Positions 22,272-34,390 of a stretch of DNA of 64,000 bases are shown piece after piece. The notes below the pieces were generated by a model. It saw only the letters and a program-made list of their open reading frames with translations, did not search any database and was not told the origin of the DNA. The position numbers and the translations under genes are program-made. Every line of letters begins with the position of its first letter. The first letter of the stretch is position 1. Origin of the DNA: Adineta steineri (Eukaryota > Rotifera > Eurotatoria > Adinetida > Adinetidae); the NCBI GenBank assembly GCA_905250115.1, contig CAJNOI010000014.1, positions 553,555-617,554 of the forward strand, in the 5' to 3' direction.

Positions 22272-24158
22272 AATTATAATAATCGTGATTTATATTGATA
22301 TTTTTGTCCGTGAAATATTCTTGGTGCTTTCTGTTTAAAATGTAGATAAATTATAATATTATCGATATTGTATGAAACATGAATATTAAAAAATATAATA
22401 TATATAGGAATAAAAATGATTAAATCTCCCTTCCAAACACATGAAAGACATCAGGGTAATAAGTCTTTTTTTCTATATAATAATAAATCATGACAGATGT
22501 CACTTCGAAAAGAGGAATTCTCATTAGATGAAAGGTGAATACTATAATTTTAATTGAATTGTACCTATAGTAAGCTGAAGTGAGTATTAAGTATATATGA
22601 AATGAATTTAATCCTATTTGCTATTAATAACTGGTTATCTCATGTTAAATAGTTTAATCTTACAGAAATTCCGCTAATGGCAATTCAGATTTTAAGATAT
22701 TGACGTTCGAGATTCGTTATAGGTTTAGTATTCTTTTTTTTGCAACAAGTGCATATATTAGTATGAAAAAATAATAATAATTTTGAGATTTTAATCAATT
22801 TAAATGAAAAGTAAGTAATGTAGTTAATGTTGAAAATTTTAATTTTAGTAGAAATTTTCGTTCTTTATTCGATCATTATCAACCTTTTAATACAACCTGA
22901 TGATACAGACAAAAAAGATTTTACAGGAAAAATATATGAAAAAAGATCATATAATAATAAGTATAAATTATCTTATATGTAGTCATCATTTAAACATAAA
23001 CATAATAATCATGTACATGAATGGTTCTTAAATTCATTCCACAACTAATTATACTCAATTTGTTAATACTACTTATATGTATCATTAATGTATGAATATC
23101 AATAATCTTAAGATCTGTTGTAACATCTTGTTATAAGGTTGTGTTAAAAGGTTGATAATGATCGAATAAAGATCGAAAATTTCCATTAAAATATGCACAT
23201 ATTAGTGCTGTTCGATTTTTCCAATCAATTATTGAATAGAAAAGATCAAAGAACTTGAAATAAATGTCATTCGATTTTTTTTAACTTGAATTTACATAGA
23301 CTTGACACATACCATAAAAACGAAGGGCTGCACGGGTACAAATATCGATTGTAATAACATATATATTCCTAAAGAATTTATTATCTAGCATATCTATTGG
23401 TACATGTTGAGAGTATATAGATGTAACTAATGTAAGCGCGACCATTCTATCTCCACTTATCAAATTGAGATAGCTGAAATATGGTGGGACACATTAGATA
23501 GGAAAGTTCTGGTAGCAATCAGAATCGTACACAGATGCTCATATGTATCAGCAAAAGATCTGTTTACAGTACAAAAAGAGAAGCCATTCGTGATTTAGAC
23601 ACAAGTTCCACTGAAGACGTATTTTATTGGGATAAGTTCAAGAACGAGAAAAACAATTTATTGATAAAATGGATTGATTTCTTAGAGCAGTAAATTAATT
23701 CCTATCACAATCTGAATCATTGGCATCTTCTCTAAGTTCGCTCTTAAATCCATTCTATGTAAGCATTTCAGAATATCACATAAACGCAACTGAATCTATA
23801 GAAAATATTGGAACATTTAATCCGAATAAAGTCTTTCCGTTGTTAGGATAAGTGAATATCCAGAGCGATTTTTAAGATCCTACATCGATTTTACTTGTCA
23901 AAATTACAATTTCATGTTGTTCTTTTGATTTTTTTTGTTATTTCAATAAATTGCATGCTGAACAGATAGGTACATTTCTTTAACTTTCGTTTGTTTTAAT
24001 CGAAAACGAGACCATTAGAAAAAAGAAAGAAAATTTTCACTTTTTTTTGTTCTTTTTCTAACAGATGTGAATTATTTATTGAAGAACAAATTTCATTTTA
24101 CATATATACCTCTTTTTCTTCAAGTCTCCATTAGTAAAACAAAACGGTAATTCAACAC
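22272..24158. other. intergenic stretch with an inverted-repeat element
   Basis: Contains the palindromic element listed at 22851-23183. The minus-strand frame at 23281-23463 has no domain I recognise and could be an exon or gene relic. The rest is AT-rich. Confidence 0.4.
22851..23183. mobile_element. inverted-repeat (MITE-like) element, 48-bp arms
   Basis: The left arm 22851-22898 (starting gaaattttcg) and the right arm 23136-23183 are reverse complements, with about 46 of 48 positions matching. They enclose an AT-rich core of about 237 bp without coding capacity. Target-site duplication is unclear. It could be a MITE or a hairpin formed by duplication. Confidence 0.7.
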
Positions 24159-25463
24159 ATGCCTACTTTATGTGCTATAACAAATTGTAAATCTGTTTCG
24201 CGTGCTTTATGTTACGTTTGTCATGAAAGTTTATGTCGCGAACATTTTGATGATCATGATCATTCATTTAATTCCTTATTAAAATCATTAAATACTAAAG
24301 TGAAAAATTTTGATGATCGTCTTGAAGATTTAACTAATGAAGAACTTATTGAAAATTGTTATGAAAAACTTGATAAATGGCGTGACGATTCTTATAAAAC
24401 TATTGATCGTTTATATGAGAAAAAATGTCAAGAAATCAAACAACGTTTTCATGATAATTTAAATCAACGACAAGAAAAAATAACTGAATTACAAACCAAA
24501 ATAACTGATTTACTACAAGAAGAAGATATATCACGACAAAGTATTAATCTATTAATAGTAGATGTTGAAAATCTTGAAGAAGAAATGAATAAATTAGAAC
24601 AAACAATATTTCATATTAATATTCATCCATTAATACTTGAAAATAAATCAATAATGATTGAAGAAATTAATACAACACATTTTAATTTAACGCAAATATC
24701 ATATCCATATCATATTATTGATTGTTCAAATAAATTATCTAAACCCACAGCAAGTAATGAACAATATTTATTAATGTATCGTATGCATAATTTACATTTG
24801 ATCAATCGCGAATTATTACCGATTAAACAAATAGCATGGCCACATGGAAGAATATGGGATATGTGTTGGTCATCAACATTAAATCGTTTTATAGTTATGG
24901 CACATTTTGAAGTTTATTTAATTGATGAAAATACAATGTCAATTGAACGTATTGAAACAATTTTAAGACGTAATTGGTGGTCATGTACTTGTTCAGATAC
25001 ATCATTATATTTATCGACATATGAACAAGGTACATCAATTATGGAATTTAGTTTACAACCGTCGATTGAATTAATTAAAGAATGGAAATCTCCGTTGATA
25101 TGTCATAAACATGAATATATCAAAGATATTGTTTGTAATAATCAAACAATTGCTTTAACTATTTATGATAAGAAATTTTTAACAAAACGTATTGAATTAA
25201 GATCAATAAAACATTTTGATTATATTTGGTCATTGAAATTAGATATTGAAGGTGAATGTCATAATTCATTACGTTGTTGTTCACTTTATGATAATCAATG
25301 GTTAGTTGCTGATTTTCATAATCAACGTCTTTTTCATATTAGAAATGATGGTAAACTTAAAACAATTTATAGTTATAAAATGAGTCCATGGTATATAACT
25401 TTATTTGGTCCGAATATTTTAGTAATATCAACACAAAATAGTGTCAATTTTCATAAATTGTAA
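24159..25463 (+). CDS. B-box zinc finger / coiled-coil / beta-propeller-like protein
   Basis: An intronless frame of 434 residues. The N-terminus is a B-box-like zinc finger (Cys5, Cys10, Cys18, Cys21, Cys26, then EHFDDHDHS). Residues about 45-150 form a strongly charged coiled coil (EEL, EKL, KKCQEIKQRF, QTKITDLLQEE). From about 210 to the end, repeated beta-strand segments with aromatic residues look like a degenerate propeller (WPHGRIWDMCWSS, RRNWWSCTCSD, IVCNNQTIALTIYD, YDNQWLVADFHNQRLFHI). The layout recalls TRIM/NHL proteins without a RING, so ligase activity is not predicted. Proteins of this plan are frequent in bdelloids; the role is unknown. Confidence 0.7.
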   Translation: MPTLCAITNCKSVSRALCYVCHESLCREHFDDHDHSFNSLLKSLNTKVKNFDDRLEDLTNEELIENCYEKLDKWRDDSYKTIDRLYEKKCQEIKQRFHDNLNQRQEKITELQTKITDLLQEEDISRQSINLLIVDVENLEEEMNKLEQTIFHINIHPLILENKSIMIEEINTTHFNLTQISYPYHIIDCSNKLSKPTASNEQYLLMYRMHNLHLINRELLPIKQIAWPHGRIWDMCWSSTLNRFIVMAHFEVYLIDENTMSIERIETILRRNWWSCTCSDTSLYLSTYEQGTSIMEFSLQPSIELIKEWKSPLICHKHEYIKDIVCNNQTIALTIYDKKFLTKRIELRSIKHFDYIWSLKLDIEGECHNSLRCCSLYDNQWLVADFHNQRLFHIRNDGKLKTIYSYKMSPWYITLFGPNILVISTQNSVNFHKL

Positions 25464-27064
25464 TTGTTTAAATTTATTTAATAAAAATTTTAGGAATTAG
25501 GTATTATCGAAAGAATTATTATACTAGATCTACAGAACTATTAATATATGATAAATGAGTTATGTTTTGTATATAGATAACCCTTATCATCACAATAAAT
25601 TTTTCGACACTTTCTTTTTATTTATTCTTATTGTAGATAATTAGTAAAAACATGAGATTACGACGATAATATAGTATTATTTTCTGACAACTGTTTACAT
25701 TTAGATTTCTCATGCGAAAGAAAAACTTCAATACGATTGAAAATATGGGACATATCTCAACATATATATCATCTGCTTCGTTATCGATTGAGTTCTAACC
25801 CAATAACTATTCAATATATAAATAGTCTTTGTTTACATGATTTGTTATTCTGGCAGATATATCAAATATGTTTACTGATGCTTATAAATCAATTATTATA
25901 TTATCATTTGTATAAAACGTCTTCATCACATAATTCAAAGTTAAGCAATAATTTTTTTTAATCAAATTCATTCTATCTAAATTCGGTTAGAATCTAATCG
26001 AATGTTAAATGGTAACATTTAGTATTATATACAAATATATATATAGTTGTGATATGTTATCATCAATCATCTGTATAAACATTTTTCAAGATCTTAACAT
26101 TTCGTTTGTTTGTTTAAGGTCAAAGCACTTATAAAGTTATTAGATATCATTATATAGCGCGTGTATACGTCAAACAAGTAACGTTAGACTAAGTGGAAAA
26201 ATGCCAATTAAATATACATATCGATTGGAATAAACTCAATGATTCATTACGGTTTCAGATAATCGAACAGATTCATCATCTATCATCGATAATACTGATA
26301 ACATCAACTGCTATATTTCAACCCTATTCAATAGTCGGAATCGGCAGGATTCTGACTGAATATTAGTTAAACGAATTTGAATCGTATAACTTTTTTAGTA
26401 ATCATTAAAATCTCTATTTTCAATATGTTTTCCTTTTCTCGATCATATTATTTACTTTTATCCATAATGACATATAATATTTCCATAATTCATCATCTAC
26501 TATTTCAGTAACTTATTTATTCAAGTGGTCGCAGTTGGGACACATATTAAAGATACAATCAACGAGATTTTCTATGTTTTGAAATCAGATGATTTTCCTG
26601 TTCTAATTAGTTTAATTGCAACTAAAAATATCGTATTATATTCGCTTTACATTCGAAAGTTTTCTTTTATATGAGATACTCTTCCAATATAGACAAGTCA
26701 TATTATATTTTTTATTGATAATGTCTGACATATATTCAATTAGAATACACTAGTATAACCTACTTCTGTTTTGTTTTTCTTCCATTGACATATGCTAAGA
26801 AAAAGTGAAATAGTCATGCAATATTACAATTAATTAAAGATAATAATATTTTTTTTTGTTTCTTCGGAAAAAAAAGTTTAAAATTTGAATTACATTAAAT
26901 ATATTTATATGTATATATATATATTTGTTTTTTTTGTTTTAAAGACAAGAAGAAAAAAAAATAGAAGACATACAAAGTCTTGAAACTGTTTGAAATTAAA
27001 AGCAAACGAACGATCGACAACAAAAGAAAAAAATAGGAAATATAAATTCTAATCTTATTTTTTT
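25464..27064. other. intergenic stretch
   Basis: AT-rich, with TA-rich runs near 26030-26045 and 26910-26930. The plus frame 25737-25961 shows no family features. Confidence 0.35.
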
Positions 27065-28367
27065 TTAAACAGCTAGATTAATAAAAGAATTATATTGTGC
27101 AACATTTCGTTTAAGTATATCCGATATAGGTCCAAGTACACGTTCGAATCGACCACGATCTAGTTTTACACATTTTAAAGGTCCTTTTGCTTTAACGGTT
27201 GCTGCACGTGGTCGATCAAATAATAAAGCTATTTCACCAAAATAATCTGATGGACCTAATTTTGATACTTCAACCGCTGCTTCATCATCGGATGGTTTTT
27301 GATATACGATCGCTGTACCTAAAAGAACACAGATTTTGTTTTAAATAAATAAAAGAAATATTAATTTGAATTACCTTCGACAATAATGAAAAAATCATTT
27401 CCTTTTTCACCTTGTGTAACAATAGTATCATTATCATTGAATTGTACAGTTTCAAGAGCATCGGCAACCGTTAAACGTTCCCATTGATCAAGTTCATGGA
27501 GAATTTTAACTTTCGATAAGAATTCTTCATACATTTTACGTTTTTTTATTGTTGAACCCATTAAAATACGTCGATAAGTCTAAAAAATAAATCTTCTTTA
27601 TTAAAATGACAAAAAAGAAATGAACTATTTACTTTTCTATCAATAGCCCATAATTTACAATCTGTTTTAGCTTTAATTGTTGCTGCACGTGGTGTTCCAT
27701 AAATTAAAGCTAATTCACCAAAACTTCCTCCATCTGATATAGCTGTCACACATTTATTATTAACATATACTTCAACTTCACCTAGGTCAATAATATAAAA
27801 AAAGTCTCCTTCTTCACCTTGTTGTATTATAGTATCATCGGCTTTATAATTAAATGGTTGCATAGCATCAAATATATCCGATTTTTCATTATCATCTAAA
27901 TGTGAAAATAATAAATTTGTTTGAATAGCTTTACTTAATGCTTGCATTGTTGCATAATCTTTTGGTATAACTGTTTTAACATATGATGTAGCATCTTCTT
28001 CTTTGTAAGGTTCAGCTGATACTGCACCACGACGTTCACGTGTTTTTACACTAGCATTCGTCGTTAATTGATTTTGATGAAGTATGGTTGGCGGCTCATT
28101 TAAATCATTATTATCATCATTTTCACCATTTGATACTTGATGATGATATTCAGTTGAGGAAGAGGATGTTGTTTGTTGTTGACGCATAGAAGATTTTTTA
28201 TTTGAAAGTTTATCGAAATAATTAGCAAGAAATTCAATTGGATTAGTAGGTTTTTTTAAACATAATTGAACTACACAATCACGTAATATATGTTGTATAT
28301 CATGTTTAGATATATATATTTCACAATCGTGCACTGTTTGATCGGACGACACAGCATTGTCGGCCAT
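27065..28367 (-). CDS. PRKAR1: cAMP-dependent protein kinase type I regulatory subunit
   Basis: Three exons: 27633-28367, 27375-27579 and 27065-27318, with phase-consistent introns of 53 and 56 nt; 397 residues, against about 381 for vertebrate RI. The N-terminal dimerisation/docking helix region ([28 protein letters not shown]) binds AKAPs. A linker follows with the type I pseudosubstrate RRGAVSAE (residues 112-119), where Ala/Val replaces the phosphosite Ser of RII. Two cyclic-nucleotide-binding domains each have a complete phosphate-binding cassette: [15 protein letters not shown] and [15 protein letters not shown], each with the cAMP-contacting Glu and Arg. It holds the PKA catalytic subunit inactive until cAMP binds. 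The gene looks intact. An acceptor at 28405/28406 just upstream shows that the 5' UTR is spliced. Confidence 0.95.
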
Positions 28368-29697
28368 AATTTGTTAAAATATTTGATATGAAAGTTATTA
28401 AAAGCCTAAAATATATTTTACGTAACTAAATATGACAAGTGAGAGTATAGTAACGAGCAAGAGAACATGATAAAAAAAATGTTTTCTTCTCAACAATATA
28501 TGTGTGAAAAAGAGAAAGACATAACCAAGGTCGCCTTTATAGAATAAGAAAAAAAAAGCACAAAAAGAAAATGACGGGTCATATCCGCTAGCTATATGCC
28601 CGAGTAATAAAGATACATAAATACACAAAAAATTTCGAACTACTATTCTCTTTTTTTTTTTATTCTATCTACTTGCTAATGCTTTCATCGTTACGAGATT
28701 TCTTTTTTTTTCATATCGACATGGTGAAATGGGAATAATAAACTAATAAATGACTTTATAGACGAACGGTTGTGATTGAAAAAAAGACAATAAATCTGGA
28801 TAAAATTCTATTGAAAAAAAAATAAAGAAGCAAATAAATGTCGATATATATTTTGTTTCTGTTTTATGTACTATATGGCTTCTTTTTTTCTCTTCTTTAT
28901 ATTGACGATCATAATCGATGTTAGTGACACTCATAGTACTTATTTCTCATCTATTAGATTTTTCTGTTGTTATTGATGAATAGAAAAATAAGATACATAC
29001 GCACACATATATATATATGTGACATTTACTAAATGATGAATACGTTTACAAATAACTAATAATGAAACACGACAGGAAATAAATCTATACAGCTAAAAAA
29101 CATATATGTTAATTCTGATTAAACTTAATCATAAACGATCTTTTCTTTTTTGTTTTAAAGAAAAATTCCTTTCAACATTATTAAAAGTTTGTCATTTTTT
29201 TTATTATTTTCTCTCCTCATCAAAAGAATTGAAGTTATAAAATTATTTCTCATCTTTTATATAGTTGCACTCAATAAAAAGAATCTATAGAAAGTAATTT
29301 AAAAAAACTCATCCTAGTGAAACAAAAAAAGAAAGAATAAAAACTAACCGAAATAAAACATGATGTTGAAAAATTTCATTAAAAATAAATATATAAATTT
29401 CTTATCTTATATGAAAGTATTACAGGTGACTTTTTCTCACAAATGATACCGATAAAAAAAGAAAAGAAAAAGTAGAGAAACTGTTGGTAATCTATTCAAA
29501 TAAGATAAAAATTTCTTTTTATCTACAGATGTATTATTACTATTTGATTTATCTGGTTATGTTATGTTGATAATAATAAAGGTTTTTTTTAACAGTAAAA
29601 ATAAATGAAGCTCGTGATTAAACTGACAAGAATTATTGTATACTTCTCATATTTTACTTTTTATTTAAATTAAAATTCTTTTTTTTTGGTTACTTAC

Positions 29698-29760
29698 GCC
29701 ATAGTGTTGTTTAAGATGAGACAAACGATGAAGAACAGAACTGCTAGTCGTTTCTGCAAT
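29698..29760 (-). other. candidate 5' UTR exon of the PKA regulatory subunit gene
   Basis: On the minus strand a strong donor (ATGGC|gtaagt) lies at 29697/29698. An acceptor (atatattttag|GC) lies at 28406/28405, 38 nt before the start codon. Splicing would give a 1.29-kb 5' UTR intron and create an upstream ATG out of frame with the main start. The exon's 5' end (29760) is arbitrary. Confidence 0.4.
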
Positions 29761-29767
29761 CGCTTTA

Positions 29768-29807
29768 CATATATATATATATATATAGATAGATAGATAG
29801 ATAGATG
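29768..29807. repeat. (TA)n-(GATA)n microsatellite
   Basis: A perfect run of about ten TA units followed by five GATA units. Confidence 0.9.
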
Positions 29808-32800
29808 TTTTTGGTTTATGTAAAAAAAAGAAAAATCATTGACAGACCATACATACATGAAGAGAGGAAAAAGAGAGGGAGAGAGAGGATAATATTCAAG
29901 TGAGAGTCCCTTGACACAAACAAGTACGAATGACTGACAGCAATTATAGAAATTTTTCGCTACATTCGATTTTGTTCTTTTGCTTCATTACCTCGTTCGC
30001 TTATGATAAAAACAAAATTATTATTAAATAAATAACAATCATTGACTAAATAAAAGAGCAACATTGTTATTTTCTATTTATATATCATAGTATTTATAAT
30101 TATCATCAGACTATTTCTTTTACTTTTAGAACAAGAAAAGAAGAAAAGGAAGAGTGTCAACTAGTATTTTTACAATTCTATTCAATAAATAAACATTCTT
30201 TCACTATTGGTATATATATATATTCGCATGATAAGACCCATTGAACTTTTTTGTTAGAGTTTTTTTCTATTTACATATATTTTTAATAAAACAAACTTTC
30301 ATTACGCATATACGGTATTATTTTAATTTTGATAATGATAATAATAATAATAATAACAGTATGCATGAGAAATAATCTTACCGAAATAAAAGAAGATAAA
30401 CGATGAGTTTTTTATTTATCTAGAAAATAAATTTGAATAATAATTACTATTTTGTTGATCCAGACAGATACGATTTGTTTTTATATTCATGATCTATGAA
30501 AGAATTATCTTTAGATCATTAATTGACAAATGAGAAAGAATAAAAATAAAATCTCCTGTGAAGAGGAATAATATGAGTTGTTGGTTATCTCTATTCACTT
30601 GTTCTCTTCCTTCTTTTTTCATCTTAACACAACTCTTCTTCTTCTTCTTTTATCTCGTTCAAAGATTGTTAATAATACTATTGTTATTTAAAAAAGAATC
30701 AAAAGACTCTATTAACATAAATTACAGAACAAGAACAAAAAAGATTTTCTTCTCTTCATTTACCCATCTCGATCAATCTTTGATCTATATTAAAATAAAA
30801 TCATCCTTGATAACCCCCCCCTCCCTTGCAGACGATGATAGTTAAAAAAATTGTTACTAATTATATGTTTGTCTTATTTCCATAAGAAAAATTAATCAAA
30901 AAGTATAGAAATAAAAGATATTAAACCGACAAAATACTGTCAAGTTCATATTTAATTAACAGAAAGACGACGTCATATATGAAATAAGACATGTTGTTAT
31001 ATATGGTTAAAAATAATTAGATAGAAATCTTTTTTTTTTTCTTAGTAAAAATAGCAACAAAAAAGAAACATTTGTTTTCTAATTAAACAGATATAAAACA
31101 TTCTTTCTTTTTTTGACTTAAACTAAACAGAAATTTCTTTTTTTTGTTATAAAAATGAAAAATTAATAATAAATATAATCAAATTTCTTATCTATGAGGA
31201 AATACATGAAGTCAACTGAATAATTTAAATATTTCAATCAAGCAAATTAATTGAATCAATCTTTTTTTATATCCTAGAAATTTACAAAAGCAAACAATGG
31301 GTAATAAAACTATTCGTCTTTTTGCTCAAAAAAACAAATCCTAGTAGATGACGACCTCGATATCCATTCGTGATTCTTACTTGATGCGTTTACCATCTGA
31401 CTATTGAATATCGTGATGCATCCATTGACCATGTGTAATTTTATATATTACATACATTCAGATAAGTCTCGATAATATAAATGTTATATTCGAACATGCA
31501 AGAAATCCTAATAAAAATTCTCATCAGGCGAGTACAACTTGTCAGCATGAATACTCGACAAATCTCTGAAGTGTTTTTACTATTTGTGTACTTAGATAAG
31601 TTGTTTTTCTAGAACTTTCTTGCTGATTGAAGTATGAGTATATTCATTATAGACTCTTGTTATATATTAGAAATCTTCGCAAGTGAAACAATGATTTTTT
31701 TGTCAAGTCAATTATAATAGTTAATAATAGCCTTTACTTCTATTATCCGTATAAAAAAAGTCACGGTCTGTCAATGATAAAAATTTCAGTAAGTTTGGTC
31801 GATCACTCACAGATATATTAAAATTTCTAATCGTCATATTATACTTATCAACCACCCTGTGTATATGTGTGTCTACTTATAAAGTTCTTAGGATATATGT
31901 AAAAAAAACTGAAAGGGAACAAGTCAACTGAAGATGAATAAGAACACACATGTATATATATCAATGTAGTGTGACTGTAACATAGCCAGAAAGGAAAGGA
32001 AAAGAGATTAAGTAAAAGAAAGATGTCAATATAGAATACATATAAATAGTATTAGAAAAAATCTCAATGTTAATGTAATTACAGTACACCTTTGTATCTA
32101 TGTGTACAACAATATAATAAAATTGTATATTTAAATGAAAAACAGAAAATGGAGATAATATCCTTTTATCGAATAATACCATCATGGAGAACAAACAACT
32201 GAACAGAAAAGAATATATATATATGCGTATGTCCACTGACTAAGGGTACTATATAAAAATATTTGATTCTATTCGTTAAACTTAAGATTTAAAATCCTTC
32301 GATATTATTGAATAGTTTTTTTTTTACAAATATTTTATTATTCATTCCTCTTTATGAATACTGATAAACATATTGGATATTGTAAAATGAATACTCATAT
32401 ATTCAGAATCTAGGACAAATATGTCTACAGGTACTTTCGGCATTTTCTATGATGATTATTTTATGAGTATCTCTACTATAGAAAACATCACTTATACATA
32501 ATTTAGTTGATTGAACCATACGATCAGATAAATCAACTTCTAAATGTCAATACTCATTCTTATATACTATTGAATAAGATTTCATCTAGGATTTATATCG
32601 TTTCTATTGTAAATAAAAAGAAATATTCTGCAAAATAATCTAGAGACATAGTTGGAAGGTATTCATCATAAACATGATTAGCCCTTATGTATACATAAGA
32701 CGTCTTAGACTATAGCTAACAGATGCTGGGAGCATTTCAAAGTAGCTATTATAGATATCTTCGCTAATATTTGCTTACTAGAAAAAAAATCAGACTTTTA

Positions 32801-34141
32801 TAGAGAAGATGATAGTTTTAATCAACTGTTTGATGCATCTTTGAATATAAAAGAACATATAGCGTACCATCTTCAAGGAGGAAATTTGAAATATCAAGTC
32901 TAAATATTAATATCATTGTTTTATATAAATTAATAAGAAATGAATTAAAAACTTCACTTCTGTTTATCCATTATTACGAAGATCTCAAAAGAAGAAAATA
33001 AAGTTACTTATAACTTTCAAAAATCTAAAATTTTCAATATACATTTGAGGAAAAATCAAAGAACAAGAATACATCATGAGCTTTTTAATCATTTCGCACT
33101 ACACTGAGTACTGTCATATAATTTCCACACGATTAGATTATATTACTTATGGTACTATGAACAAAATATTATCTCATTGCATTTATACAAGTCAGCATAA
33201 TAATCATATTTTATACTTAATTTTGACATTCATTTCCGAATATAAGACTAGAAGATGTCGACAAAATATTACATTCTGTAACTTTGAATTCAATGATTCT
33301 ATCAAGAAGATTTCAGAGGACTTATTTACATATTCATTTGTTTAGATCGATATCAGTTGATATAAATATACAATAACGTTATGATTGTGTATATCATAGT
33401 TAAAATGAATGTCATCAAAATAGATCTCATTAATATAAACATACATACTTATCATTGGAAGCTGTTAGATTATCGCATATTTATTTACAAGTTAGAACGA
33501 CAAATGAATACATGAAATTGTGCGAGAAATAGATCTCATAAAATACTGAGATAATGATTATGATGGTATACTGTATTTCCATAGTGAAATTTAAGCATCA
33601 TAATCAGAAATAATGAAATTGTTTCTAATATGTACTTGTTTTAACTTTATTACAATTGTACTAGTCAGTTATGTATATAAGAAAGTGTAGATATATTACA
33701 AATTCATATAATCGTCTCAAATGTATGTTCTCCTTGTAGACTTATTCATTATCGGCTATACACATAGACATTACTGTTCGAAACATACATCACTATTACT
33801 TGAGTGTATACTTGTTCAATAAAGTTGTGATCAGTTATATATATACCCATCTTATACTATTCGGTTATGATTATGATATAGTAATAATAATTAAAACATA
33901 AATTTATTTGAAAGAATACAATATTTTTAGATAAAACATGAAAGTGAATGTTTAATAGTTCATAAATTATAACTAGCGACATCAATTTGGATGAACTAAA
34001 GAAGAATGTATGAAGGATAAAAGGCAAGTTACTATTGTTCAATAGTTGAGCCAATGAATTCATATTAATTTGAAGGAATGACGTTCATGTTTTCTCAGGT
34101 TTCTGAAATGAATAATTTAACCTTAATAATGTAAACATTTG

Positions 34142-34245
34142 AACGATACATCGTTCAGAATATCTAAATTTATTATAAAAAATCTGTTNNNNNNNNNNAA
34201 CGATACATCGTTCAGAATATCTAAATTTATTATAAAAAATCTGTT
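34142..34245. other. 10-N gap with the same 46-bp sequence on both sides
   Basis: The sequence aacgatacatcgttcagaat... up to aaaaatctgtt occurs immediately before the N run (34189-34198) and again immediately after it. This is what an unmerged contig overlap looks like, so the gap and the repeat are probably an assembly artefact. Confidence 0.85.
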
Positions 34246-34390
34246 ACTTTCCTATATATTTTTAGCATAGAAAAAAAGTTTCTCTCTCTCTCGCTTTGTG
34301 AAACTAATGTGTTGAGAGTGTTAAAAATCTCTCATCGATGATGTCAATGTCAGATACTTTCCATTATTTGTAAAATAAAATTTATTCAAA

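Larger units (their letters stand above)
28406..34390. other. large gene-free region
   Basis: About 6 kb of AT-rich DNA. It holds the putative 5' UTR intron of the PKA gene, a TA/GATA microsatellite (29768-29807), an AAT microsatellite (30330-30358) and a 10-N gap with duplicated flanks (34142-34245). Frames at 30558-30845 (+), 31961-32236 (-) and 33076-33345 (+) have composition typical of chance frames and no domain. Confidence 0.4.

Noticed and set aside
23281..23463. 60-codon minus-strand frame near the inverted-repeat element
   Set aside because: Could be a relic exon, but no motif or splice chain supports it.
30558..30845. 95-codon hydrophobic plus-strand frame
   Set aside because: Phe/Leu runs come from T-rich DNA; no domain, no splice context.
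33076..33345. 89-codon plus-strand frame
   Set aside because: No recognisable motif, low-complexity AT-rich composition and no supporting exons.
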